Below, one piece after another: positions 17,210 to 27,008 of a DNA stretch of 64,000 nt. Position 1 is the stretch's first letter. Each line of letters opens with the position of its first letter. The DNA comes from Paraburkholderia saeva (GTDB lineage: Bacteria > Pseudomonadota > Gammaproteobacteria > Burkholderiales > Burkholderiaceae). The notes under the pieces are model-generated. The model was not told the DNA's origin. It did not search any database and saw nothing but the letters and a program-made list of their open reading frames with translations. Position numbers and translations under genes: made by a program. The stretch spans positions 682,001 through 746,000 of the forward strand of contig NZ_CAJQZC010000001.1 of NCBI RefSeq assembly GCF_907164555.1, given 5' to 3'.

Positions 17210-18140
17210 TGAACGGCACACTCAGAAGCGCCAGCGCAAGCATCACGGCAAGCCACAGGAACACGCTGCGCTCGACGAGCGTCAGCGCGGCCATTACATG
17301 CTGCGCGGATGCCACGCGACCCATGCCGAGTGCCGGACGTTGCTCGATCGCGCCGTGATACACCGCCGGACCGCCCAGTTGCACGTTCAGGCTGCCCGCA
17401 CCGGATGCCATGACGGGCCCGGCGTTCGGACTGTCCCAGCGTGGCGCCTGTTCACGCCAGCAGCGCAGCGCGTTGCGCGTATCGCCGAGCAGCGCGTAGC
17501 TCGCGGCGGTGAGACGCGCGGGAATCCAGTTGAGTACATCGTCGAACCGGGCGGCGGCCCAGCCGAAACGCAGATAGCGCGGCGTGCGGTAACCCCACAT
17601 CGCGTCGAGCGTGTTGGCGAGACGAAACGCGAGTGCGCCCGGTCCGCCTAGCAGCGCGAACCAGAAGAGCGCGCCGAAGATCGCATCGTTGCCGTTCTCG
17701 AGCGCCGATTCGACGGCCGCGCGCGACAGGGCGGCTTCATCGGCGTGGGCCGTTTCGCGCGACACGATGCGCGAAGTCAGCACGCGCGCCTGCGCGAGAT
17801 CGCGCCTGACGAGCGCGCGCGCGATCGGCGCGATGTGATCGTGCAGGCTGCGCGCGCCGAGCGCGAACCACAGCAGCGCGACGTGCAGTGCGCACGCATA
17901 TACGAACGGCAGCACGGCGACGAGCCACGCGGCAATCGCAACCGGCGGCACGACCGCGAGGAGCCACGCGACGATGCCCATCAGCCGTGCGCGCACGCCG
18001 GTGTTCAGACGCGTTTCGATGGCGGCGGCGAGCTTGCCGAACGCGACGAGCGGATGCGCGGTACGCGGCTCGCCAACCCAGCGGTCGACGATCACCGAGG
18101 CGGTCGCGAGCGTTGCGACGAGCGGCATCGTGAGTATCAT
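17202..18140 (-). CDS. cbiB: Adenosylcobinamide-phosphate synthase (CbiB)
   Basis: CbiB attaches the aminopropanol phosphate arm to adenosylcobyric acid in the inner membrane. The 312-residue protein is hydrophobic and shows DRWVGEPRTAHPLVAFGK near the N-terminus, NGNDAIFGALFWFALLGGPGA in the middle and NLDAMWGYRTPRYLRFGW-like NTLDAMWGYRTPRY after it, all typical of the CobD/CbiB family. It overlaps cobU and cobD at its two ends (ATGA with cobU). Confidence 0.95.
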   Translation of the reverse strand: MILTMPLVATLATASVIVDRWVGEPRTAHPLVAFGKLAAAIETRLNTGVRARLMGIVAWLLAVVPPVAIAAWLVAVLPFVYACALHVALLWFALGARSLHDHIAPIARALVRRDLAQARVLTSRIVSRETAHADEAALSRAAVESALENGNDAIFGALFWFALLGGPGALAFRLANTLDAMWGYRTPRYLRFGWAAARFDDVLNWIPARLTAASYALLGDTRNALRCWREQAPRWDSPNAGPVMASGAGSLNVQLGGPAVYHGAIEQRPALGMGRVASAQHVMAALTLVERSVFLWLAVMLALALLSVPFNV

Positions 18141-18685
18141 GCGGCGGCCGGTGTCTTGAGTGCGAGCGGCAGGCCCGCGACCATCATCGTGACCTGCGTG
18201 CTCAATGCGGCGATGCGTTGGTTCAGGCGACCGAGTTCGTCGACGTAAAGACGTGTTGCCGCGCCAAGCGGCACGACTCCAAGCCCGATTTCATTACTGA
18301 CGACGATGATCTTGCCGCGCGCCGAAACCAGGGCGGCTTCGAACGCGAGCAGCAGCGTTTGCGGAGCGTCGGTCGGCGGCGTGTTATCGGGCGGGCAGAG
18401 GAGATTGGCGAGCCACAGCGTCAGGCAGTCGATCAGGATGCAGCGGCCCGGCGCATCGATTGCGGCGACCGTGCCCGCGAGATCGACCGGTGTCTCACGC
18501 AACTTCCAGTGCGCCGGTCGCCGTTCGCGATGATGCGCGACGCGTTCGGCGAATTCGTCGTCCGCGATGCGCGCGGTGGCGATATAGGTGACCGGCAAGC
18601 CGCTTTCGCTGGCGAGCGTTTCGGCATACAGGCTCTTGCCCGAGCGGGCGCCGCCAAGAACGAAGGTGAGGTCGCGTGGAATCAT
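18137..18685 (-). CDS. cobU: Adenosylcobinamide kinase / guanylyltransferase
   Basis: CobU phosphorylates adenosylcobinamide and transfers GMP to it, activating it for CobS. The 182-residue protein has the P-loop GGARSGKS (residues 11-18), the HRERRPAHW segment with the guanylylated histidine region, and the C-terminal half VSNEIGLGVVPLGAATRLYVDELGRLNQ typical of the family. The frame is open further upstream into cobQ; the ATG at 18685 gives the canonical start. First gene of the minus-strand operon, 74 bases from divergent cobQ; no riboswitch fits in that gap. Confidence 0.95.
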   Translation of the reverse strand: MIPRDLTFVLGGARSGKSLYAETLASESGLPVTYIATARIADDEFAERVAHHRERRPAHWKLRETPVDLAGTVAAIDAPGRCILIDCLTLWLANLLCPPDNTPPTDAPQTLLLAFEAALVSARGKIIVVSNEIGLGVVPLGAATRLYVDELGRLNQRIAALSTQVTMMVAGLPLALKTPAAA

Positions 18686-18759
18686 CGTGTGATTGTACCG
18701 GCGTGTTCCCGCGCGGGCGATAATGCGGGCTCCTCCTGCCGCCGCCCTGCGATTTTTCC

Positions 18760-20334
18760 GTGACGACTTCTTCATTGCCGCCGTTTGCTGCGCCGACTTT
18801 TGCCTCGTCACCGGAACAGGACGTGAACGTGAACGTACGCGTGCCGCGCGGCACGCTGATGATCCAGGGCACGACATCCGACGCCGGCAAGAGCACGCTC
18901 GTCGCCGGACTGTGCCGGCTTGCGCGACGTGCGGGCGTGAAGGTCGCGCCGTTCAAGCCGCAAAACATGGCGCTCAACAGCGCCGTGACCGTCGATGGCG
19001 GCGAGATCGGACGCGCGCAGGCGTTGCAGGCGGTAGCCGCCGGCATCGACGCGCATACCGACCTGAACCCCGTGCTCCTGAAGCCGACGAGCGACCGCGG
19101 CGCGCAGGTCATCATCCACGGCAAGGCGCGCATGAACCTCGACGCACGCGCCTATCACGATTACAAGCCAGTCGCGTTCGAAGCCGTGCTGGCATCGTAT
19201 GCGCGACTGCAGGCCGCGTACGACACGATCTTCGTCGAAGGCGCGGGCAGCCCGGCGGAAGTGAACCTGCGCGATCGCGACATCGCGAACATGGGTTTCG
19301 CGGAAGCAGTGGACTGCCCGGTCGTGCTGGTCGCGGATATCGATCGCGGCGGCGTGTTCGCGCATCTGACGGGGACGCTCGCGTGTCTTTCAGCGGGCGA
19401 GCAGGCGCGCGTGCGTGGCTTCATCATCAACCGGTTTCGCGGCGACATCGGGCTCCTGAAGCCCGGGCTCGACTGGCTCGAAGCGAAGACCGGCAAGCCA
19501 GTGCTCGGCGTCGTGCCGTATCTGCACGGCCTCACGCTCGATGCCGAGGACATGCTGCCGCGCGATCCGCACGCCGCCAGTGCGACAAACCCGGCCGATG
19601 GCGCGCCGGTATTGCGCGTCGTCGTGCCGGCGTTGCCGCACATCAGCAACCACACCGATTTCGATGCGCTGCGCGCGCATCCGCAAGTGGAATTCAGCTA
19701 TGTGCGGACCGGCACGCCGCCGCCGCCGGCAGACCTCGTGATCCTGCCTGGCTCGAAGAACGTGCAGGCCGATCTCGCATGGCTGCGCGGCCAGGGCTGG
19801 GAGGACGCGCTGCGTCGGCATCTGCGCTACGGCGGGCGTGTGATCGGCATCTGCGGCGGCATGCAGATGCTCGGGCGCGAAGTGGCGGACCCGCATGGCG
19901 TCGAAGGCGCGCCGGGCAGCGTCGCCGGCTTCGGCTGGCTCGATTTCTCGACCACGCTCACGCAGGCCAAGACGTTGAAAAATGCGACGGGTCGCCTCGC
20001 GCTCGCCGAGCCGGCCACGGTGAAGGGATACGAAATCCACATGGGCGAGACAGAAGGGCCGGCGCTCGCGCGGCCCGCGGTGCAACTGGCCGTGGATGAA
20101 TCGGCGGCGACACGTCCCGACGGCGCGATTTCCCCCGACGGGCAGATTTTCGCTACCTATCTGCACGGGCTCTTCGATACGCCGCAAGCGTGCAGCGCGA
20201 TGCTTGCGTGGGCCGGGCTGGCAAACGCCCAGCCGCTCGACTATCCCGCGCTGCGCGAGGCGTCGCTCGAACGCCTCGCCGATACGCTTGCGACACATCT
20301 CGATTTGCCGAAGCTGTTCGGCGCGATCAGCTGA
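18760..20334 (+). CDS. cobQ: Cobyric acid synthase (glutamine-dependent amidase)
   Basis: CobQ amidates four carboxylates of adenosylcobyrinate diamide. The 524-residue protein has an ATPase domain with P-loop [10 protein letters not shown] (residues 37-46), KPQNMALNS and [14 protein letters not shown], then a class I-like glutamine amidotransferase domain with the nucleophile cysteine in [10 protein letters not shown] and the late histidine in ATYLHGLFD. The GTG at 18760 is the longest reasonable start; internal GTG codons about 20 codons later would also leave the ATPase domain intact, and family members often begin closer to it. Divergent from cobU. Confidence 0.94.
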   Translation: MTTSSLPPFAAPTFASSPEQDVNVNVRVPRGTLMIQGTTSDAGKSTLVAGLCRLARRAGVKVAPFKPQNMALNSAVTVDGGEIGRAQALQAVAAGIDAHTDLNPVLLKPTSDRGAQVIIHGKARMNLDARAYHDYKPVAFEAVLASYARLQAAYDTIFVEGAGSPAEVNLRDRDIANMGFAEAVDCPVVLVADIDRGGVFAHLTGTLACLSAGEQARVRGFIINRFRGDIGLLKPGLDWLEAKTGKPVLGVVPYLHGLTLDAEDMLPRDPHAASATNPADGAPVLRVVVPALPHISNHTDFDALRAHPQVEFSYVRTGTPPPPADLVILPGSKNVQADLAWLRGQGWEDALRRHLRYGGRVIGICGGMQMLGREVADPHGVEGAPGSVAGFGWLDFSTTLTQAKTLKNATGRLALAEPATVKGYEIHMGETEGPALARPAVQLAVDESAATRPDGAISPDGQIFATYLHGLFDTPQACSAMLAWAGLANAQPLDYPALREASLERLADTLATHLDLPKLFGAIS

Positions 20335-20466
20335 AATACGGATTAACGCCTGAAAGGAAATAATCTAAGCCTTTCCGGCGGTTTTTCGTCCTCATGGGTT
20401 CGAATACAGTCTGCTCCATCGATGGCGCGCCTCGCGCTGTCTGTTCAAACCTTTGAGGAGCCGGAC

Positions 20467-20886
20467 ATGAATTCGACCCGTAATGCCGATGCAGCCGCCA
20501 CGATCCTGCGGCTCACCCTCGGCGTGCTGTATCTCGCACACAGCCTGCAGAAGATTTTCGTCTTTACGTTGCCCGGCGCGGCCGGGTTTTTCGTCTCTGT
20601 CGGCCTGCCCGGCTGGCTCGCCTATGTGACGACGTTCATTGAACTCGCCGGCGGCATCGCGCTTTTGCTGGGCTTCCAGGTGCGGTGGGTCGCGCTCGTG
20701 CTGCTGCCGTTCATGCTGGGCGCGATGTCGGTTCATCTGCACAACGGGTGGAGCTTCACATCGCCGAACGGCGGCTGGGAATACCCGGCGTTCTGGGCGA
20801 TCGCGCTCGTCGTGCAAGGGTTGCTGGGCGGCGGGCTCTACGCAGTCGGCGCGGCGCGCTCGCCGCGGCAGGCGGTTAGCGCCTGA
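20467..20886 (+). CDS. DoxX family membrane protein
   Basis: The 139-residue protein has four hydrophobic segments in DoxX order, with RLTLGVLYLAHSLQKIF, FVSVGLPGWLAYVTTFIELAGGIALLLGF and a last helix at WAIALVVQGLLGGGLY. DoxX proteins are small inner-membrane proteins of uncertain role, some linked to quinone-dependent or oxidative-stress systems. A GAGGAG at 20456-20461 sets the start; the frame upstream of it has no family similarity. It stands alone between cobQ and a convergent ParA gene. Confidence 0.88.
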   Translation: MNSTRNADAAATILRLTLGVLYLAHSLQKIFVFTLPGAAGFFVSVGLPGWLAYVTTFIELAGGIALLLGFQVRWVALVLLPFMLGAMSVHLHNGWSFTSPNGGWEYPAFWAIALVVQGLLGGGLYAVGAARSPRQAVSA

Positions 20887-20914
20887 TTTCAGCGCCTGAC
20901 ATCAGGGCGGAAAG

Positions 20915-20939
20915 ACGGGCTGGCCGCGAGCCAGCCCGT
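20915..20939. terminator. Hairpin between convergent DoxX and ParA genes
   Basis: A 9-bp perfect stem (ACGGGCTGG with CCAGCCCGT) and a seven-base loop lie between the two 3' ends. There is no T-tract, so it is only a terminator candidate. Confidence 0.45.
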
Positions 20940-20955
20940 GACCGCGGTGTTCCGG

Positions 20956-21585
20956 TCAGGCTTTGCCGTTGGTCCATTCAATGATGGGTTGCCACTGCTC
21001 GAGATCTTTCTCGACGCGGCTTTTGGCGACGTCCCACAGCGTCAGACCGTGCGCGGCCAGCTGGACGTAGTTCTGTGTATCGCGCAGATAGCCCAAGACC
21101 GGCAGCTTCAGGGTTTCGACGAAGCGATGTAGCTGGTCCGCCGAGCGTGTGCGTGCGTCGACCCGCATGCCGACGACACCGATCTCGATGTTGCCCTTGC
21201 GGACCGCCTTTTCTTTCGCGAGCCGCTCCAGAAATTCCTGCGTCGCGAGAATATCGAAGATGGACGGCTGCAGCGGCACGATGATCTTGTCGGCGAGTTC
21301 CAGCGCGGCGTTCATGCGGTTGCCGTGCAGGCCGGCCGGGGTATCGACGATCGCGTGTTCGAGGCCTTTCGGCGGCTTTGCCGGGGCGTCATGATCGACT
21401 TCCCACCTTTCGATGGGGGGCAGCGTGCCGGCCCGCAGGTCGAGCCAGGCGTGCGAGGAGTGCTGTTTGTCCAGGTCCGCAAGTGCAACCCACTCGCCGG
21501 ATGCCGCGAAATAACCTGCCAGATTGGTAGAGAGCGTGCTTTTGCCGACGCCGCCCTTCGGGTTCGCCACTACGATTACCGTCAT
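20956..21585 (-). CDS. Orphan ParA/MinD-family ATPase
   Basis: The 209-residue protein has the deviant Walker A KGGVGKST (residues 10-17), the A' motif LADLDKQ (35-41) and DTPAG as Walker B. It is the short type, lacking the N-terminal DNA-binding domain of plasmid ParA. No parB-like gene or centromere repeat is nearby, so it is not a chromosome or plasmid partition locus as it stands. Orphan ParA proteins position other cargo such as chemoreceptor clusters or protein organelles; the cargo here is unknown. The ATG is preceded by GGGAGAA; the open frame upstream has no family similarity. Confidence 0.9.
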   Translation of the reverse strand: MTVIVVANPKGGVGKSTLSTNLAGYFAASGEWVALADLDKQHSSHAWLDLRAGTLPPIERWEVDHDAPAKPPKGLEHAIVDTPAGLHGNRMNAALELADKIIVPLQPSIFDILATQEFLERLAKEKAVRKGNIEIGVVGMRVDARTRSADQLHRFVETLKLPVLGYLRDTQNYVQLAAHGLTLWDVAKSRVEKDLEQWQPIIEWTNGKA

Positions 21586-21760
21586 GAATTCTCCCGGGAA
21601 GAAGGCTGGATGCGCCAGCCGGTTTGCCGTGCCTGGATGTTTGCCGTTCGTTTTGCCGTGGATCGCGTTCAGGCGTTGATAATATCGGCAAATCCGGCCA
21701 CGTCGAAGTCTTTGCCCCGGCCGTGTCGTCTTTTTACTTTTCCGCTGAGGTTCGACCATC

Positions 21761-22180
21761 ATGAGCACGCTTCGCCCGGAATACTCGATTGAACGCCTTG
21801 CCGAACGGCAGAAAGGAACGCTGCCTGACCTGCTCGGGTTTCGCGTCGTCTCGCTCGAGCAGGGCTCGCTCGTCGGCGAATTCACGGTCCGCAGCGATCT
21901 GCTCGCGCCGAATGGCTTCCTGCACGCGGCTTCGGTGATCGGTCTCGCCGATACGGCCTGCGGCTACGCGTGCCTCGCGCATCTGCCCGACAGGGCGGTG
22001 AACTTCACGACAATCGAATTGAAGAGCAATTTTCTGGGCACAGCGACCGAAGGCGTCGTGAGAGCCGAGGCAACCGGCGTGCATCTGGGCCGCAGCACGC
22101 AGATCTGGGACGCGAAGGTCGTGGGACCCAGCGGCAAGGTGATTGCGCTCTTCCGTTGCACGCAGATGGTCCTGTACTGA
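21761..22180 (+). CDS. PaaI-type hotdog-fold thioesterase
   Basis: The 139-residue protein is a single hotdog domain, with the helix segment NGFLHAASVIGLADTACGYA (residues about 50-69), where the catalytic acid and nucleotide-facing residues of the PaaI/YbgC-like group lie, and the strand segment TTIELKSNFLG. It probably hydrolyses an acyl- or aryl-CoA thioester; the substrate cannot be read from the sequence. Divergent from the ParA gene across 175 bases and closed by a strong hairpin. Confidence 0.87.
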   Translation: MSTLRPEYSIERLAERQKGTLPDLLGFRVVSLEQGSLVGEFTVRSDLLAPNGFLHAASVIGLADTACGYACLAHLPDRAVNFTTIELKSNFLGTATEGVVRAEATGVHLGRSTQIWDAKVVGPSGKVIALFRCTQMVLY

Positions 22181-22214
22181 CGGGCCCAGGCCGGCTTTTC
22201 CGCTGACTGGAAAC

Positions 22215-22252
22215 AAAAAAGCGCAGCGTGAATAAACACGCTGCGCTTTTTT
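22215..22252. terminator. Bidirectional rho-independent terminator (thioesterase / panD)
   Basis: A 16-bp perfect inverted repeat (22215-22230 with 22237-22252) and a six-base loop; the arms end in A6 and T6, giving a T-tract on both strands between convergent genes. Confidence 0.92.
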
Positions 22253-22302
22253 TGCGTCCGTTGCTGCCGGGCCGGAGAACGGCGCGGCAGGCAGTAACCG
22301 GT

Positions 22303-22689
22303 TCAGGTCCAGTTTTGCGTCGGCACGTGATCGCGGCTGCCCTTGATGCGGTTGTTTTCGTCGACGAAGACGAGATCCGGCTTCCAGCCTGCCTTCAGTT
22401 CGGCTTCATCGACGGTCGCGAACGCCGCGATGATGACGAGGTCGCCCAGTTGCGCGCGCCGTGCCGCCGACCCGTTCAGCGAGATCATGCCGCTGCCGCG
22501 TTCGCCCTTGATCGCGTAGGTCGAGAAACGTTCGCCATTGTTGATGTTCCAGATGTCGATCCGCTCGTTCTCGACGATGTTCGCCGCTTCGAGCAGGTTT
22601 TCGTCGATCGCGCACGAGCCTTCGTAGTGCAGCTCGCAGTGCGTGACCGCCGCGCGGTGGATCTTCGACTTCAGCATATGGCGTTGCAT
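22303..22689 (-). CDS. panD: Aspartate 1-decarboxylase proenzyme
   Basis: PanD makes beta-alanine from aspartate for pantothenate. The 128-residue proenzyme aligns residue for residue with the E. coli protein around the self-cleavage site, HYEGSCAID, with cleavage between Gly24 and Ser25 to form the pyruvoyl cofactor. Lys9 and Tyr58-region motifs ([16 protein letters not shown]) are present. It lies 28 bases after panC on the same strand, so the two pantothenate genes form an operon. Confidence 0.97.
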   Translation of the reverse strand: MQRHMLKSKIHRAAVTHCELHYEGSCAIDENLLEAANIVENERIDIWNINNGERFSTYAIKGERGSGMISLNGSAARRAQLGDLVIIAAFATVDEAELKAGWKPDLVFVDENNRIKGSRDHVPTQNWT

Positions 22690-22717
22690 GAGCGTTTCTT
22701 TCCTTTAACCGTTGGCG

Positions 22718-23761
<1,044 letters not shown>

Positions 23762-23776
23762 TCAGCGACGCGAGCC

Positions 23777-24649
23777 TCATGCTGGCAGGTAGGCGAGACG
23801 CACGTAAATCGGTGCGAACGGCTCGGCCTGGGTGATCTCGATCAGCGATTCGCGCGAGAGCTCAAGCATCGCGATGAAGTTCACCACGACGACCGGCACG
23901 CCGCGCGTCGTGTCGAACAGATCGGAAAACTCCATGAAGCGCGCGTTCTGCAGACGCCGCAGGATCACGCTCATATGCTCACGCACCGAGAGTTCCTCGC
24001 GCGAAATACGGTGATGCTGCACGAGCTTCGCCCGCTTGATCACGTCGGCCCACGCGGCGCGCAGGTCGTCGGAATTCACGTCGGGAAAGCGCGGCGTGAT
24101 GCTCTGCTCGATGTACACCTCGGCACGCAGAAAATCGCGCCCGAGCTGCGGCAGCTGGTCGAGGCGCTGCGCGGCGAGCTTCATCTGCTCGTATTCCAGC
24201 AGACGGCGCACGAGTTCGGCACGCGGATCTTCGGCTTCCTCGCCCGTGTCGGCTTTCCTCACCGGCAGCAGCATGCGCGACTTGATCTCGATCAACATCG
24301 CGGCCATCAGCAGATATTCGGCGGCGAGTTCGAGATTCGTCTTGCGCAACTGGTCGACGTAGCCCAGGTACTGGGTGGTCACGTCGGCCATCGGAATGTC
24401 GAGCACGTTGAAGTTCTGCTTGCGGATGAGATACAGCAGCAGATCCAGCGGGCCTTCGAACGTTTCGAGAAAGACTTCGAGGGCGTCCGGCGGGATGTAC
24501 AGATCCGTCGGCAGCTTGAAGAGCGGCTCGCCGTACAGGCGCGCGAAAGCGATACCGTCGACGATATCAGGCGTCGAATCGGTCGCGGGCGCGGCGAGCG
24601 CTGCGTCGGGACGTCCCGATGCGGCGCGGGCCTCGTCGGCAGTCGTCAC
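23777..24649 (-). CDS. scpA: Segregation and condensation protein A
   Basis: ScpA is the kleisin of the SMC-ScpAB condensin. The 290-residue protein has the conserved N-terminal block FEGPLDLLLYLIRKQNFNVLDIPMADVT (residues about 68-95) followed by LELAAEYLLMAAMLIEIKSRMLLP, and a winged-helix C-terminus. It carries about 40 extra Ala/Asp/Pro-rich N-terminal residues and begins at GTG two bases after the stop of the small upstream gene, so the two are likely coupled. Neither scpB nor smc is in the window. Confidence 0.94.
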   Translation of the reverse strand: MTTADEARAASGRPDAALAAPATDSTPDIVDGIAFARLYGEPLFKLPTDLYIPPDALEVFLETFEGPLDLLLYLIRKQNFNVLDIPMADVTTQYLGYVDQLRKTNLELAAEYLLMAAMLIEIKSRMLLPVRKADTGEEAEDPRAELVRRLLEYEQMKLAAQRLDQLPQLGRDFLRAEVYIEQSITPRFPDVNSDDLRAAWADVIKRAKLVQHHRISREELSVREHMSVILRRLQNARFMEFSDLFDTTRGVPVVVVNFIAMLELSRESLIEITQAEPFAPIYVRLAYLPA

Positions 24650-24651
24650 GC

Positions 24652-24837
24652 TCAGAAGTTCTGGTAATAGACGTAAGGCGTCTGTTCAACGCGCGACGCC
24701 TGCTGCTTGGCGCGCTCGTCGAGATCGACCGGCTGCTTGTCCCACAGGAGCGAACGGCCGCGACGCTGTTCCGCTTCCAGAGTAGGCTTTTGCTGCTTCA
24801 GCTGATTCAGGAATTGCGTGATATCCGATTGATACAT
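24652..24837 (-). CDS. DUF3460 family small protein
   Basis: A 61-residue soluble protein beginning MYQSDITQFLNQLKQQKPTL and ending YVYYQNF, with Lys, Gln and Glu-rich helix in between. I recognise it as the DUF3460 family of Burkholderiales by sequence and by its position before scpA; there is no known function. It ends two bases before the scpA start codon, suggesting translational coupling. Confidence 0.82.
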   Translation of the reverse strand: MYQSDITQFLNQLKQQKPTLEAEQRRGRSLLWDKQPVDLDERAKQQASRVEQTPYVYYQNF

Positions 24838-25221
24838 GGTTCGACGTCCGTGAGAGAAGAATGCAGCCGCCGCCGGGGCGCCAGCCATTGTCGACGGCAA
24901 TTTTACCGCAAGCGCCCGGCCCGGTCGAAAAGTCACGGAACATTCCTGCCGCCGCGGCGTCGAAGCGCGGGCGCTCCGGGCTGTACCGGGGCTGTACGAT
25001 GGCTCTTTTACCCGGCAAGGTGGATGGGCAGGGCATTTCTGGCGGTTCCGCGCAAAGGTGTGATTTGAGATTACCGCGACGTCCAATGTGGTCAAATAGC
25101 AAGCTTCGGTCCGCATGCGCGGCGCCGGGCAGAAACAACCCATAACGGCCGGAGGTCCTGTTTGGCGGGGTGTGTGATCGAACCGTCGCGCGTATCGCGT
25201 GAAGCACCCGGTGCGGGGCGT
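24838..25221. other. Divergent intergenic region between DUF3460-scpA and tamA
   Basis: No gene is supported here. It must carry promoters for both directions. The right end holds a perfect GGAGGT at 25151-25156, five bases before an in-frame TTG at 25162 that could start tamA earlier than the ATG I chose. Confidence 0.5.
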
Positions 25222-27000
25222 ATGGACGCCGCGCGCCTGAAGGCGCGCACGCTCGGCGTATGGCTCGTTTTCAGCTTCCTCGCGCTCGTCTTTGTCCTGT
25301 CGGATAACGCAGAGGCGCGCACGGCGCCCGCCTACAAGGTCGACATCGAAACCTCGCCGCGCGCGCTGCGCAAGCTGCTGGAAGACCACCTCGACATCGC
25401 GCGCTTCGCGAAACGCGAGGACGTCAGCGACGACCAGTTCCAGTTTCTTATCACCGCAACGCCGCAGCAGGTGCGCGATCTCACGGCGACGCAGGGCTAT
25501 TTCTCGCCCGTTGTGCGCACCGACGTCCGTACAGTCGAGGGCAAGCGCGAGGTTACGGTGAGCGTCGATCCCGGCCCCATGACCACGATTTCGTCGATTG
25601 ATCTGTCGTTCCGCGGGCCCGTGCTGACGGAAGACCCGGCGCAGGCGAATGCGGCGCGCTTCGCGTTTTCGCTGCATAAGGGCGACCCGTTTGCGCAGGA
25701 TGCGTGGGACGACGCGAAGAACGCCGCGCTGAAGGCGCTGCGCTCGCGCCGTTATCTGGGCGCGAAAATTTACCACTCCGAGGCGCGCGTCGATCCGCGC
25801 ACGCACGACGCGACACTGAGCGTCACCTTCGAAAGTGGCCCGACGTTCACGATGGGCAAGCTCGATGTTTCCGGCACGCGCCGTTATCCCCAGCAGATCG
25901 TGGAGAACGTGAACCCGATCACGGTGGGTGATATCTACGACGAGCAGCGCATCATCGAACTCCAGCGCCAGTTGCAGAACACGCCGTATTACGCGAGCGT
26001 CGCAATCGATACCGACAGCGATCCGGCGAAGCCCGACGAGACGCCTGTGCACGTCAAGGTCAGCGAATATCCGTACAACAGCATTCGCGGCGGCGTCGGC
26101 TATTCGACCGACAACGGCCCGCAGATCCAGGGTGCGTATTCGTATCTCGACACGTTCGGCCGTGCGTATCCCTTCACCATCGACGGCCGGATCGACCAGA
26201 TCCAGCGGTACGGCCAGGTCCAGCTGGCGATGCCGCCCGGCAAGCGTGGCTGGGTGAACAGCGTGCTCGCGTCCTACACCAATACCGACGTATCGGATAC
26301 ACAGATCTTCAGTGCCCGCGCGGGCGTACAGCGTTCGAGAACCTCGCAGTTCATCGACTACACCTACTCGATCCTCTACTACCAGGACCGGCTGGAGCAG
26401 AACGTCGGGCCGTCCACGACGAGCAACGCGCTCTTGCCCGCCTGGTCATGGACGCGCCGCCATACCGACGACCCGATATTTCCGCGTTCGGGCAACCTGG
26501 TTCACGTCGAGGCCGGTTTCGCGGTCAAGCACGTGCTGACCGACCAGACTTTCGTGCGCGGCTATGCGCGTGGGCAGCAGTATGTGCCGGTCGGCAAGCG
26601 CGACCTCGTGCTGTTTCGCGCGGAACTGGGCGGCGTGTTCACGAGCGGCTCGTCGAACGGCATTCCGGCGTCGCTGCTGTTCCGCGCGGGCGGCTCGAAT
26701 TCGGTGCGTGGCTACAGCTTCCAGAGCATCGGTAACAACGTTGGCGGCTCGACGCTGCCGACCAAATACCTCGTCACCGCGTCGAGCGAGTATCAGCACT
26801 GGTTCAATCGCGACTGGGGCGCCGCGGCGTTCTTCGATATCGGCACGGCCACCGACACGTGGGCTGAGCGCGTGTTCTATCCGGGTGTCGGCGTGGGCGC
26901 GCGCTGGCGCAGCCCGGTCGGCCCGGTCAACGTCGATCTCGCGTACGGCATTCGCAATCACAGCGTGCGTCCGTATCTGACGCTCGGCATCGCTTTCTGA
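25222..27000 (+). CDS. tamA: TamA: Omp85-family outer-membrane assembly factor
   Basis: TamA and TamB form the translocation and assembly module that helps insert autotransporters and other outer-membrane proteins and links the two membranes. From the ATG the protein has 592 residues: signal peptide (1-32, ending AEA), POTRA domains over about residues 40-240, and a 16-strand Omp85 barrel containing the loop-6 motif SVRGYSFQS. A TTG 60 bases upstream, with a perfect GGAGGT five bases before it, would add 20 residues ahead of the signal peptide. I kept the ATG because it gives a standard Sec signal, but the alternative is real. tamB follows after eight bases. Confidence 0.92.
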   Translation: MDAARLKARTLGVWLVFSFLALVFVLSDNAEARTAPAYKVDIETSPRALRKLLEDHLDIARFAKREDVSDDQFQFLITATPQQVRDLTATQGYFSPVVRTDVRTVEGKREVTVSVDPGPMTTISSIDLSFRGPVLTEDPAQANAARFAFSLHKGDPFAQDAWDDAKNAALKALRSRRYLGAKIYHSEARVDPRTHDATLSVTFESGPTFTMGKLDVSGTRRYPQQIVENVNPITVGDIYDEQRIIELQRQLQNTPYYASVAIDTDSDPAKPDETPVHVKVSEYPYNSIRGGVGYSTDNGPQIQGAYSYLDTFGRAYPFTIDGRIDQIQRYGQVQLAMPPGKRGWVNSVLASYTNTDVSDTQIFSARAGVQRSRTSQFIDYTYSILYYQDRLEQNVGPSTTSNALLPAWSWTRRHTDDPIFPRSGNLVHVEAGFAVKHVLTDQTFVRGYARGQQYVPVGKRDLVLFRAELGGVFTSGSSNGIPASLLFRAGGSNSVRGYSFQSIGNNVGGSTLPTKYLVTASSEYQHWFNRDWGAAAFFDIGTATDTWAERVFYPGVGVGARWRSPVGPVNVDLAYGIRNHSVRPYLTLGIAF

Positions 27001-27008
27001 TTCTATTC

